Source: Photorhabdus akhurstii (GTDB lineage: Bacteria > Pseudomonadota > Gammaproteobacteria > Enterobacterales > Enterobacteriaceae). Taken from it: a stretch of DNA of 64,000 nucleotides. Location of the stretch: positions 1 through 64,000 of the forward strand of contig NZ_RCWE01000022.1 of NCBI RefSeq assembly GCF_018448925.1. Reading direction: 5' to 3'. Below the pieces are notes generated by a model, which saw nothing but the letters and a program-made list of their open reading frames with translations, had not been told where the DNA came from and did not search any database. Below are positions 45,312 to 54,987 of the stretch, one piece after another. How positions within the stretch are numbered: position 1 is the stretch's first letter; each line of letters opens with the position of its first letter. Made by a program: the position numbers and the translations under genes.

Positions 45312-47876
45312 ATGGTTGATAATAGTAATGTAATTAGTGAAGCTACGGTAAGTTATTGGAAGGGATTTTTATCTGAATATCGTAGCCCAGAGTACGAGAT
45401 TTCTTATTGTAAAGATATCTCATCTAAACCAACAAAGTTTAGCTTTTCTGAAGAAACTTCAAAGACCTTACTCTCAATTGCAAATGGTTCAAATAAACGG
45501 TTGAGCATATTGCTCGTGTCTTTGGCCGCTTATGCGCAGGCAATAATGTTGAAGAGTTCTGAGGTGACTGTTGTTACTGGAAATTATCTCGAAGATTCAA
45601 CTGGACCAAAGGTATTATGCCTACCGTTTAACTTTGATAGTGAGTGTACCTTAAAAGAGGTGATCGTAGCTGCTTCAACAAATATTCAGCAGAAGCTTGC
45701 GTATGCCGTAGCATCTTTTCAAAACATTTTTGATAGTACAGTCACTTTCCCTTTAGCTGTTATATTGAAAAATTGCCAAAAAGAGTCTTATGAATTCTTT
45801 GAACGCGCCTTATCGCAATTATTCTTTGAACATGATAATGCGCTGATATCATGTGAAATGACTTCGATATACGGTTCAGATTATGTCATCACTATGATGA
45901 ATATAATGGAATCTTGGGTAAATGAAATACGCTCTGATTGTAAAATTTCTGAGTTGCCAATCGCTAATCCCTTTTATTTAAATGCTGTTGAAGCAGAAAA
46001 TGGCATTGATACTGAACAGTCGATATTGGCTTTATTTAAGCAACAGGTCGGTATGTACCCGGAAAAAACGGCTATCGCAGATAGTGTGGGGGAATTGAGT
46101 TATGCTGAACTGGATAAATTGAGTGATACCTGCGCCGTCAGGTTAATAGAGTTAGGTATCGAAAGAGGCGATACGATTGGTATACATATGCCGCGATCTT
46201 GCTCAGCAATAGTAGCAATGTTCGCGGTGCTTAAAGCCGGCGGAAAATATTGTCCTTTCGATATAAATTGGCCCGTTGGCAGAAAGAAATATGTGCTAGA
46301 TACTGCGGAGATGCGATTAGTTATATCGTCAATTGATACCCAGTTGGCGTTGGAAGAGTACAGCCAGATTACCTATGATAATTTGCAACACAATGGATTT
46401 GATATAAAACAAAACCTTCAATTGCCTGAAATTAATGGTCAAGATTCCGCTTACATTATTTTTACCTCTGGCTCGACGGGTAATCCAAAAGGGGTTGAAA
46501 TTCCTCACAGTGCCGTTGTCAATTTGGTCAAAGGGCTATATCAAAAGGTTTATCGCAATTACCCGTGGGATTTGAACGTCTCAATGATATCAGCACTCAG
46601 TTTTGATGCGTCGGTACAGCAGCTATATCCGGCTCTGTTACTGGGCCATACGCTGCATATTGTGCCTGATGAGATCAGAAAAAATGGCAGGAGAATCAGC
46701 CAATTTTGGCGTGACAGAAAGATCCATATTGCCGATTGTACTCCAACCCATTTAAGAATGATTAGGTCACAAATGAATGGTCAGCGCATTGATTGTCAGG
46801 TAAAGCATCTGATGATTGGCGGCGAAAAATTAGATCAGCAAAATTGGTTGAATTTCGCTGATTGCTGGGAGTCGGTTCCGAATGCATCTAACGCATATGG
46901 GCCTACAGAATGTTGTGTACAATCACTCTCTTTTGAATTTAACGCTTCAAGCCAGATTAATACTGAGACTATTCCTATTGGTCAGCCAATGTCTGGTGAG
47001 GAAATTGTACTGATTGATGAATTTATGCGAATTCTTCCCAAAGGGGCAGTGGGGGAAATTGCTATATCTGGGAAAGGGTTGGCAAAAGGCTATATTAATA
47101 ATGCCCGGTTATCTCAAGAATCTTTCATTTTCATCAATGGTAAGCGTTATTATCGAACGGGTGATCTGGCAAGATATATCGGTGAGGAAGGGATGATTTA
47201 TTTAGGGAGAATAGATAGTCAGGTGAAAATAAATGGATATCGAATAGAACTTGGAGAAATAGAGAAAGTTACTCAACAAGCGATATTAAAACTGAATTCC
47301 GTGGATGATATTAAGCCAGTCGTTGATGTCCATGTGATAGTCAATAATAAAGAGTCTGGTAATCAATTATTAATCGCTTATATTTGTACTAATGAAGAAA
47401 TCGATTTTGGTACGATTCGTAAGGAAATTGCGTTCCATCTTCCTGATTATATGGTGCCGGCATATTTCATTGCAGTTGATAAATTCCCACAAAATAGTAG
47501 TGGTAAAATTGATAACGCTACATTACCTGATCCGCGCTGTGACGTGGTGCAAAAAAGAATTGTGGCATGTAGTAATGAGACAGAACAGCAAATATTGGAT
47601 ATCTGGGCGGATTTACTGACTACTCGAAAAGAGAATATCAGCTTAACAGATAACTTCTTTGATTTAGGTGGTTCATCATTTAAGTTAGCACAACTTAGTT
47701 TCAAATTAAGTGAAGTGTTTGCGCGGGAAATAGAAATTGTCGATTTATTTCAACACACTACGATTCAGTCACAAGCACAATATATAGATGGCAATCAACA
47801 ACCATTAGACAGTTCCGATAATGGCGCTAATTCAACAGAACAGTTTGATGAAGCATTAAAGATATTCGGTCTTTAA
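45312..47876 (+). CDS. NRPS with half condensation domain: delta-C-A-T
   Basis: 854 residues. The first ~225 residues start at a segment like the FWKDYL element (VSYWKGFLSEY) that opens the second lobe of C domains. The first lobe with the HHxxxDG catalytic motif is absent. Adenylation domain ~235-740 (FTSGSTGNPKG, NAYGPTEC) and carrier Ser789 (GGSSFKL). The pocket reads D-A-Q-D-M-G-A-V-Q-K, unlike any code I can name with confidence; it is nearest to codes for Gln/Glu-like polar residues. The complete C domain at the end of the KS-AT-KR-ACP-C protein (encoded at 34717) could act in trans. The C-terminus (EQFDEALKIFGL) resembles a short docking motif. Confidence 0.88.
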   Translation: MVDNSNVISEATVSYWKGFLSEYRSPEYEISYCKDISSKPTKFSFSEETSKTLLSIANGSNKRLSILLVSLAAYAQAIMLKSSEVTVVTGNYLEDSTGPKVLCLPFNFDSECTLKEVIVAASTNIQQKLAYAVASFQNIFDSTVTFPLAVILKNCQKESYEFFERALSQLFFEHDNALISCEMTSIYGSDYVITMMNIMESWVNEIRSDCKISELPIANPFYLNAVEAENGIDTEQSILALFKQQVGMYPEKTAIADSVGELSYAELDKLSDTCAVRLIELGIERGDTIGIHMPRSCSAIVAMFAVLKAGGKYCPFDINWPVGRKKYVLDTAEMRLVISSIDTQLALEEYSQITYDNLQHNGFDIKQNLQLPEINGQDSAYIIFTSGSTGNPKGVEIPHSAVVNLVKGLYQKVYRNYPWDLNVSMISALSFDASVQQLYPALLLGHTLHIVPDEIRKNGRRISQFWRDRKIHIADCTPTHLRMIRSQMNGQRIDCQVKHLMIGGEKLDQQNWLNFADCWESVPNASNAYGPTECCVQSLSFEFNASSQINTETIPIGQPMSGEEIVLIDEFMRILPKGAVGEIAISGKGLAKGYINNARLSQESFIFINGKRYYRTGDLARYIGEEGMIYLGRIDSQVKINGYRIELGEIEKVTQQAILKLNSVDDIKPVVDVHVIVNNKESGNQLLIAYICTNEEIDFGTIRKEIAFHLPDYMVPAYFIAVDKFPQNSSGKIDNATLPDPRCDVVQKRIVACSNETEQQILDIWADLLTTRKENISLTDNFFDLGGSSFKLAQLSFKLSEVFAREIEIVDLFQHTTIQSQAQYIDGNQQPLDSSDNGANSTEQFDEALKIFGL

Positions 47877-47903
47877 GCTTAATTTCGTTAATTTATCCAT
47901 TTT

Positions 47904-47931
47904 AAAAATATCAATTGAAAAATATCAATTG
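47904..47931. repeat. Tandem 14-bp direct repeat upstream of the last PKS gene
   Basis: AAAAATATCAATTG occurs twice back to back (47904-47917 and 47918-47931). It is followed at once by CAATATATTGATATTTT, which is a near inverse of the same unit. This is a plausible protein-binding site in the 130-bp gap before the last PKS gene. Confidence 0.6.
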
Positions 47932-48006
47932 CAATATATTGATATTTTAATTAAACGTCTCTCAATAATTTAATGGCTAATTTAGCACTTGCTAATATTG
48001 AAAATT

Positions 48007-51000
48007 ATGAAAAAAGATAATCATACACACGAATTTACCAGGCAAAAATTAACGGGATTAGAAATCGCTATCGTCGGTGTTTCTTGTCGCTTCCCTAATA
48101 GTGAAACAGTAGAGAGCTTCTGGGAAAATTGTTTAGAGGGCAAGGATTGTATCTCTCGTTTTTCTGATGAAACATTGGCGAAAAATGGCGTATCTAAACA
48201 GCATTATGCGAGCCAAAATTACGTCAATGCTAAGGGTGTTATTGATAACCCTTTAACGTTTGATGCTGATTTTTTTGATTATAACAAGCGTGAAGCTGAG
48301 TTTTTGGAACCACAAATTCGTAAATTACATGAATGTGGTTTTGAAGCGTTAGGTTCTGCCGGTATTGTTCCGTCTGAATACAAAGGGGCGGTTGGTTGTT
48401 ATTTAGCGTCAAGCGCTCAACTCGGTTGGCAAATGGCCGCTTATGACGAGTGTGAACAAGATGGCGCCAGTCTTTTTTCTGCATTTAACTTAGTAGAGAA
48501 AGACTTCGCGGCAACTCGACTGGCGTACAAATTAGGTTTAACAGGGCCGGCGATTGCCATTCAGACAGCGTGCTCTTCATCTCTCACTGCAATACACCTG
48601 GCATCAAGAGCCTTGTTATTAGGTGAGTGCCAGACAGCGCTTGTTGCCGCTGCGACTTTAGTTACGCCCAGTCAACAGGGCTATCTACATCAAGATGGCA
48701 TGATTACTTCTCCAGATGGAACTTGCCGACCATTTGATGAAATGGCGAATGGTACTGTCGGTGGTGAAGGCGTTGGCGCGATAGTGTTGCAGCCGCTCAA
48801 AATTGCATTGGAGCAGGGACGGCCTATTTTGGCCTTGATTAAGGGATCAGCGCTTAACAACGACGGTTCAAGAAAGGTAGGTTACACCGCGCCGAGCATT
48901 GACGGACAATTCGAAGCGATTAGAGGTGCTTTGGCTATGTCTAAGGTTGAAGCTGAATCCATTTCTTATATTGAAGCCCACGGCACGGCGACCAAGCTTG
49001 GTGATCCAATAGAAATAACCGCTCTGAATAAAGTTTTCTCCAACGTCCCACAGCAGAGTATTGCTATTGGGTCGGTAAAGTCGATTATTGGTCATCTTGA
49101 TAGTGCGGCTGGAATGGCCGGGTTAATAAAAACGGCGCTGATGCTAAAACACAAAAAGCTGTGCGCTAATCGGTACTTTACGAATCCTAATCCTAAAACA
49201 AAACTCTCTTCTTCACCTTTTTATGTTAATACCGACAGTAAAGATTGGGATAGCGCGACGGTGAGGCGAGCGGGGGTGAGTTCATTTGGTATTGGGGGAA
49301 CCAATGCTCATGTGATACTTGAAGAATATGTCTGTGAGCCTCACGATGATCAAGCTTCTGATGCAGTAAAATTACTCCCGTTGTCGGCTAAATCTGAATG
49401 GAGTTTGGGTGAAATGGAGAACCGGTTAATCGCGTGGTTAGCCTCTAATCCCAATAAATTAGCCGATGTCGCTCATACCTTACAAAATGGTCGCGAGCGT
49501 TTTGGTTATCGATCTGTATTGGTTTGCTCAGACGACAGGGTGACATACTCTACAGCCGACTTTGTTCGTGGTCGGTGTGAACCTGCAAACAAACGTGTTG
49601 TTTTTCTCTATCCCGGTCAAGGCTCGCAATATCAGACTATGGGGCTAGGCTTATATCTCCGTGAGTTGGTTTTTAAAGAGCAAGTAGAGCACTGTTTATC
49701 ACTTTTGGACGATGAAAAAAGAGAACAGATAAGAAATTACTTAATGGAACCGGAAAGTTCTAATCCATTTCCTGCCGAAATCATACAGCTTGCCATATTC
49801 ATCGTTGAATACGCGACAACGCGATTAATGGAATCAAAGGGTATTCAGCCTGATATATTATTAGGTCATAGTCTGGGTGAATATGTTGCGGCGACTATTT
49901 CAGGGGTTTTTGCGCTAAAAGATGCTCTATTTTTGGTTGGTAGACGAGCGCAATTGATGGAGAAAATGTCTCCAGGCGCCATGTTGAGTGTACCTTTGTC
50001 AAAAGAGCAAGTTGTAGAACTATTGGCGGGAAGTTTAGAAATTGCGGCGGTTAATGGTAAAGAATCGACAGTATTGTCTGGTTCTATTGAAGATATCGAG
50101 AACCTGAAATCTTACTTGCAATTACAGGGCATTCATTCGCGTCAACTAAAAACTACCCACGCGTTCCATTCTAAAACGATCGATGAAATACAGGATGAAT
50201 ATGAGCAGGCATTGCAAACGGTCGCGTTTAATTCTGTAAATATCCCAATTTTGTCAAATCTATCTGGTGATTGGCATGATAATAATGAAATTAGAAAACC
50301 AGCATATTGGTTGTCTCATCAAAGAGATAAAGTCGACTTTTTAGGGTGTTTAGAGACGCTTTCTTCGCAGCAACATCTTGTTTTCATCGAAGTAGGGCCG
50401 GGCAACACTCTTGCTAGTTGTGTACAGAAATTCTTTAAACAAAAATCGGATCAACAAATACATATTGCCAATATGTTAAGGCATCCGAATTTACCTGAGG
50501 GGGATATCACCTATTTCTACAGCCAAATTGCTAAGTTGTGGTGTACTGTCGGATTAGGAAACTGGCAAGTGCCGAGCAGCCAATCTGGTCGTCTCATTCA
50601 TTTACCTGTGTACGCATTTGCTGAAAAAGAGTTTACAAAGATCAGAGATCGGTTGGTAAAAGGTCGAACGCCACAGATTAAATCACCAGATATAAAAGGA
50701 AACATCTTGTATCGACCGGTGTGGTATAGAAGTTCGTGTGATGATATTAAGAAAATGGCACATGAAGGTCAGGTATATGTTCTAACCACACATCGTGGAG
50801 CTAATAGCAATCGAGCGCTGGTCGATAACGTTTTATCAGGACAAAATATTATCTTTGTCGAGGAGGTTGATAAATTACCTTCGTTAAATCTAACGGGCTG
50901 TTGTTCGTTTGTATTAATGCCTAATGCAGAAGACTTTGTTGGTGATCCAATAGCACATTATCTTGAATGGCTCGCATGTATCAAAAATATATTATCCAGT

Positions 51001-52467
51001 AAGTCACTCGCGGCCTCTCGGTTTATTCTGTTAACGCCTCAAATTGAGAATGTGCTCGGCTATGAAATCACCGATGCCGCTATCTCATTACTGAAAGGCT
51101 TAATACAGTCAATTAACCACGAGCATCAAGAACACTATGGCTATCAAATTGACATCTCCTTCGATGAATTAGCAAAGGATAGTTCAACCCAGTCTTTACT
51201 TCGTCATTTAATCAGTTCTGATATTAATCATCGAATGGCAATAAGGCATAACCAAATTTGGTTGCCAGAGTTCAAAGCACTGCCAAGTAAAAGCGTTGAA
51301 ACTCATCAACAATGTAATGGGTTGCATGAGAGATGTTTAGTCTTAATCAGTGGTGGATTGGGTGGAATAGCTTTGCAGCTCTCGCAAAGCCTGGCGCAAC
51401 ACTATAAGGCCCGTATTGTGCTTGCCTCTCGAACAGCTATTCCTGACCGTTCACAATGGGCAAATATCAAGGAAAACAAGCAGCAATTAGCGTTGATTAA
51501 ACAAATTGAGTGTGTGGAGAAGATTGAACAACTCGGTGGGGAGGTGATATTGCGACAATTGGATGTAACAGATAAACCCCAACTTTTCGACACGTTACAG
51601 TATCTGGAAAATAATTATGGGGCCATCAACATGGTGATCCATAGCGCAGGCTCGGATGCCGGGGCGTTGATTATGCAGCCTGATATATCATCACATCGCA
51701 AAATCATGACGGCTAAAGTAGAAGGAGCAATGAACCTGATATCGTACTTTGAAGAGAAACCGCTAAATTCAATGGTTTTATGTTCTTCATTACTCTCTTA
51801 CTGTGGCGCCCCTGGGCAATCTGCTTATGTTGCTGCAAATGCATTTCTCGACGCGATTGCTGATAGACGAGATCTAAAATTCAAGGTCTATTCTCTCGCT
51901 TGGGATCGCTGGCTGGAAGTTGGCATGGCGTCAAGAAATATGGAAATTGACGCATCCACAGAAGGATTAACCAATCAGCAAGGTAAAGCCGTATTTCTAC
52001 AAGCACTTTCACAGGCGACGCAACAACGATTATTAGTTTCTGTAATACCGATTGAGGAAAGAGTAAATGCTCTGGATAGAGAAAAAGCCAATATTTTGGT
52101 AGAGACTAAAAATGAGATCGTAAGCAAAAATATTTCGATTAAACAGGTGATTTCAGAAGAAGTACAACACCAGTTGGGGCTTTCTGAAATTGATGAGCAT
52201 TGCAGCTTCTTCGCGCTGGGTGCCACATCACTGGATATCGTTCAAATCAATGAAAGGCTCAAACAGCGTATCTATCACGATATTCCTATATCAATGATGT
52301 TTACCTACAGCACCGTGTCGAAACTAGAAAATGCGGTGGCATCTAAGTTGAATAACACTCAAGAAAATGAAGCGGCATTATTACAACATCGAACTTCAGC
52401 TAGCCAACTTGCAAAACAAAGAATGAAGAATAAGAGGGTAAAAAAATCAGCTAATTACGCAGTATAA
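48007..52467 (+). CDS. Type I PKS: KS-AT-KR-ACP
   Basis: 1486 residues from ATG 48007 (a TTG at 47989 is in frame). KS ~15-440 (Cys189, His325, His363), AT ~515-820 (GHSLGE Ser622, HAFH 718-721, malonyl-type), KR ~1105-1310 (GGLGG, Tyr1274) and ACP Ser1408 (GATSLDI). There is no thioesterase, reductase or condensation domain after the ACP. A basic C-terminal tail resembles that of the C-A(Asn)-T NRPS and may be a docking element. It is the last gene of the cluster in the window but need not be the last step. The chain may continue to the three-module PKS encoded upstream at 16921. Confidence 0.92.
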   Translation: MKKDNHTHEFTRQKLTGLEIAIVGVSCRFPNSETVESFWENCLEGKDCISRFSDETLAKNGVSKQHYASQNYVNAKGVIDNPLTFDADFFDYNKREAEFLEPQIRKLHECGFEALGSAGIVPSEYKGAVGCYLASSAQLGWQMAAYDECEQDGASLFSAFNLVEKDFAATRLAYKLGLTGPAIAIQTACSSSLTAIHLASRALLLGECQTALVAAATLVTPSQQGYLHQDGMITSPDGTCRPFDEMANGTVGGEGVGAIVLQPLKIALEQGRPILALIKGSALNNDGSRKVGYTAPSIDGQFEAIRGALAMSKVEAESISYIEAHGTATKLGDPIEITALNKVFSNVPQQSIAIGSVKSIIGHLDSAAGMAGLIKTALMLKHKKLCANRYFTNPNPKTKLSSSPFYVNTDSKDWDSATVRRAGVSSFGIGGTNAHVILEEYVCEPHDDQASDAVKLLPLSAKSEWSLGEMENRLIAWLASNPNKLADVAHTLQNGRERFGYRSVLVCSDDRVTYSTADFVRGRCEPANKRVVFLYPGQGSQYQTMGLGLYLRELVFKEQVEHCLSLLDDEKREQIRNYLMEPESSNPFPAEIIQLAIFIVEYATTRLMESKGIQPDILLGHSLGEYVAATISGVFALKDALFLVGRRAQLMEKMSPGAMLSVPLSKEQVVELLAGSLEIAAVNGKESTVLSGSIEDIENLKSYLQLQGIHSRQLKTTHAFHSKTIDEIQDEYEQALQTVAFNSVNIPILSNLSGDWHDNNEIRKPAYWLSHQRDKVDFLGCLETLSSQQHLVFIEVGPGNTLASCVQKFFKQKSDQQIHIANMLRHPNLPEGDITYFYSQIAKLWCTVGLGNWQVPSSQSGRLIHLPVYAFAEKEFTKIRDRLVKGRTPQIKSPDIKGNILYRPVWYRSSCDDIKKMAHEGQVYVLTTHRGANSNRALVDNVLSGQNIIFVEEVDKLPSLNLTGCCSFVLMPNAEDFVGDPIAHYLEWLACIKNILSSKSLAASRFILLTPQIENVLGYEITDAAISLLKGLIQSINHEHQEHYGYQIDISFDELAKDSSTQSLLRHLISSDINHRMAIRHNQIWLPEFKALPSKSVETHQQCNGLHERCLVLISGGLGGIALQLSQSLAQHYKARIVLASRTAIPDRSQWANIKENKQQLALIKQIECVEKIEQLGGEVILRQLDVTDKPQLFDTLQYLENNYGAINMVIHSAGSDAGALIMQPDISSHRKIMTAKVEGAMNLISYFEEKPLNSMVLCSSLLSYCGAPGQSAYVAANAFLDAIADRRDLKFKVYSLAWDRWLEVGMASRNMEIDASTEGLTNQQGKAVFLQALSQATQQRLLVSVIPIEERVNALDREKANILVETKNEIVSKNISIKQVISEEVQHQLGLSEIDEHCSFFALGATSLDIVQINERLKQRIYHDIPISMMFTYSTVSKLENAVASKLNNTQENEAALLQHRTSASQLAKQRMKNKRVKKSANYAV

Positions 52468-52503
52468 CATGTCGGATTTCTGACCTTCTCTGACAGAGCG
52501 TTT

Positions 52504-52650
52504 TTAAACTCTAATTTTTTCAATAAAAGTCCCAGAAGGCGTTTTACCTTTCATGCCACCATGTGATCTGTGATACATGTGGTTTGTGATAGTGGTAAAA
52601 CGCCTCCTCTCCCATTTGGCCGAATTTGGCTTCTAAATCTATGTCTCCTT
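52504..52650 (-). pseudogene. Transposase C-terminal remnant
   Basis: Reading the minus strand with one frameshift gives ...GEEAFYHYHKP and then YHRSHGGMKGKTPSGTF before a stop. This resembles the final segment of DDE transposases of the IS481/IS3 type (H-RPH-G-GGKTP pattern). The rest of the gene is missing. It marks the right border of the biosynthetic cluster and suggests past mobile-element activity there. Confidence 0.4.
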
Positions 52651-52659
52651 TAGTTTTGG

Positions 52660-53079
52660 CTATATATATTCAACATTAGCAATCCAGTTTTGTTGGCGAC
52701 GCGTCAATCGCGCTTGCTCGCTTTCGTCAGTGAACTTGGCTGCAATATACTTAAACAGCGCAGGGTCAACGTCTTCAAAGGTATTGACGTTAACTACGGC
52801 ATAATCGCGACCGTTAATCTGGCTGATGACAACAGGCACTACCCCGCATTGGCTACAGATGTGAAACTGCGCTGTGCCTGTTTCAAAAGAGTATCTATGT
52901 AAAAGCTTTTGTTCTCTGATACTCAGCCGAAGCTGTCCTGCCGGGAGTGATGTCCAGACTGCATTGTGCTTGGTACAAAAAGAGCAAGTACATGCTCGTG
53001 CCGGAATCTCCAGAGGTTCAGGTTCCCAATTAAACGTAAATTCAACATTCTTACAGTGACAACTACCGGAAATTAACAT
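52660..53079 (-). CDS. GFA-family (glutathione-dependent formaldehyde-activating-like) protein
   Basis: 139 residues. The zinc-binding cysteines are in the family pattern: CHCKN near the start, ACTCSFCTKH at ~30 and CSQCGV at ~97 (PF04828, CENP-V/GFA fold). Most members have no proven enzymatic activity. It is transcribed opposite to the flanking clusters and is probably unrelated to them. Confidence 0.88.
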   Translation of the reverse strand: MLISGSCHCKNVEFTFNWEPEPLEIPARACTCSFCTKHNAVWTSLPAGQLRLSIREQKLLHRYSFETGTAQFHICSQCGVVPVVISQINGRDYAVVNVNTFEDVDPALFKYIAAKFTDESEQARLTRRQQNWIANVEYI

Positions 53080-53160
53080 GTGTACCTCCTTAGTTTGCGT
53101 GTCTTAACAATAGCGAGGAAATGTGATCTGGTATTACTGGTTTGTGAGTTTTAAAAAAAT

Positions 53161-53285
53161 ATACCCGTCATCTTTCAAGTTGCCTCTTTGTTGGCTGCAC
53201 TCACTCACCCCGGTCACATAGTTATCTATGCTCCCGGGGATTCGCTCCCTTGCCGTCGCGATCCATCTTGAAATCCATAGGGTAT
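53161..53285. repeat. Palindromic intergenic repeat (MITE/ERIC-like, ~125 bp)
   Basis: It begins ATACCCGTCATCTTTCAAG and ends with CTTGAAATCCATAGGGTAT, imperfect terminal inverted repeats. Internally it carries a hairpin around CATAG-TTAT-CTATG flanked by CCCCGG and CCGGGG. I recognise this as a dispersed non-coding repeat of Photorhabdus/Xenorhabdus and related enterobacteria. Only one copy is present in this window, so the repeat status rests on prior knowledge. Confidence 0.65.
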
Positions 53286-53755
53286 ATATCATTGTTCAAA
53301 TAATAATGGCTTTGTTTTTAGCATTATATGTTGTGTTTTGTGTTTTTTTTATTCATTTTTGAATTTAAATTCTGTGTTTTTTTGTTTGCTAAAAGTGATG
53401 TTGATGTTACTATTTTTTTAATTGATATTTACATGAATTTATTTTTGTAAAAGTTAATTATTAAAGAAGCTGTGTAAAAGTATCTCACTATTTGGAGGGG
53501 TTATTTATAGAGTAAAAAATTATTAATCTAAAGCGTGAATGGGATTTTGTCTTTATGCTGTTATAAAGAGTTCTTAATTCTTGCAGTACAAGATAATATG
53601 CAAAGTAACTTGTTGTTTTTACATGCAAGGTGTTAATTTTATTCATTAAATAAGTGATTGTGTGCATTTAATGTGAATTTAACTGGCACGTGACTTTTAT
53701 TTTATACGGAATTTATTTTGGGATAATGTTTATTATATCGATTGGTTAATGGCCT
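53286..53755. other. Very AT-rich upstream region of the second operon
   Basis: About 470 bp with long T- and A-rich runs and no gene. It presumably holds the promoter of the six-gene operon starting at 53756. The composition is typical of H-NS-silenced accessory regions. Confidence 0.5.
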
Positions 53756-54973
53756 ATGAGCAACAAAACTTCATCTTTATTATTTATCGTTTTAATGGCT
53801 TTTCTTTCTATGGGGGGACTGGTTTCATCAGATATATTCCTACCCGCTTTGAGTAAAATGGGAAACTATTATCACGTTAGCGAATCTAGTATACAAAGTG
53901 CAATAGCTATATTTCTATTTGGTATAGCCTTTTCTCAACTTATTTATGGACCATTAAGTGATTGTTTCGGAAGAAAAAGGGTTCTTATTTCTGGGATGAT
54001 CATATGGCTGATTTCAACAATCGGTATTTTTTACAGTACGCATATTAGTGAGTTACTATTATTGCGTTTATTCCAGGGAATAGGCGCTTGTGCGGGTATT
54101 ACATTAAGTCGTGCCATTATTAGTGATTTGATGGGGAAAGAAGAGGCAGCCAATTTGTATCTGATTATTTTCCCTTTTGTGGGAATGTCACCCGCTGTCG
54201 CACCCATGATCGGCGGTATGTTAAGTGAGTATTATGGTTGGAAAGCCTGTTTTTTATTTCTTACTTTATTTATAACAGCCACGCTTATGTTGTGCTTGCT
54301 AGTTCTGAAAGAATCACTACCAATAGAAAAACGTCAAAATTTGAGTGTTAAAAATGTATTGGTCAGTACTTACCAAGTGATAATAAATAAAGAGTTTCTT
54401 TACTATGCAGCAATACCTTGTTTCGCTTATACGGCATATTTTTCTTATTTGATTGAATCTCCATTTATTCTTACCGCTATGGGATTACCAGAAAAATATG
54501 TTGGCTACACTTATATAATGCTCTCTTTGAGTTATGTGTTGGGAAATCTTACTGCTAAAAAATTAAGTCGCCGGCAGGGCGTGAGAAAGACGATTTCTCA
54601 TGGCTATTTTATCTTTGCTGTTGGAGGTATTGCTTTCACGATACAAATGTTTTTTAGTTCCTACCCATTGATAACTTCTGTGCTAACAATATCAGTATTG
54701 ACTTTCGGTAATGGTTTTTTGCTGCCACTAGGTACTGCGTCAGCAATTGCCGCTCATTCTCAAGCGGCAGGGACAGCTTCCGGCGTAATGGGAACCTTGC
54801 AATTAGGTAGTGCAGGACTGGCATCATTGCTTATTGGTTATATATCTCACCATGAACCTATTAAGGTGGCATCTATCATCACAGTTGTTTCCTTGGTCGG
54901 TAGTATTATTTATATAACTGGTAATAGAGGTGATAAAGAAATAAGTGGAAAACAAGTAATAGAAACTAAATAA
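53756..54973 (+). CDS. MFS drug exporter, Bcr/CflA type
   Basis: 405 residues and twelve predicted membrane helices. The signature YGPLSDCFGRKRVLI between helices 2 and 3, and an RLFQGIGACAG segment in helix 4, fit the Bcr/CflA (DHA1) drug:H+ antiporters. It is the first gene of a co-directional six-gene run (15-bp gap, then four overlapping junctions). The likely role is export of, or self-resistance to, the small molecule handled by the downstream enzymes. Confidence 0.9.
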   Translation: MSNKTSSLLFIVLMAFLSMGGLVSSDIFLPALSKMGNYYHVSESSIQSAIAIFLFGIAFSQLIYGPLSDCFGRKRVLISGMIIWLISTIGIFYSTHISELLLLRLFQGIGACAGITLSRAIISDLMGKEEAANLYLIIFPFVGMSPAVAPMIGGMLSEYYGWKACFLFLTLFITATLMLCLLVLKESLPIEKRQNLSVKNVLVSTYQVIINKEFLYYAAIPCFAYTAYFSYLIESPFILTAMGLPEKYVGYTYIMLSLSYVLGNLTAKKLSRRQGVRKTISHGYFIFAVGGIAFTIQMFFSSYPLITSVLTISVLTFGNGFLLPLGTASAIAAHSQAAGTASGVMGTLQLGSAGLASLLIGYISHHEPIKVASIITVVSLVGSIIYITGNRGDKEISGKQVIETK

Positions 54974-54987
54974 AATAGGAATGAAAA

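Noticed and set aside
30227-52467. A cis thioesterase or terminal reductase domain on one of the megasynthases
   Set aside because: Every protein end was inspected. They finish with E, C, T/ACP or the C39-like domain; the only thioesterase is the separate type II enzyme at 40579.
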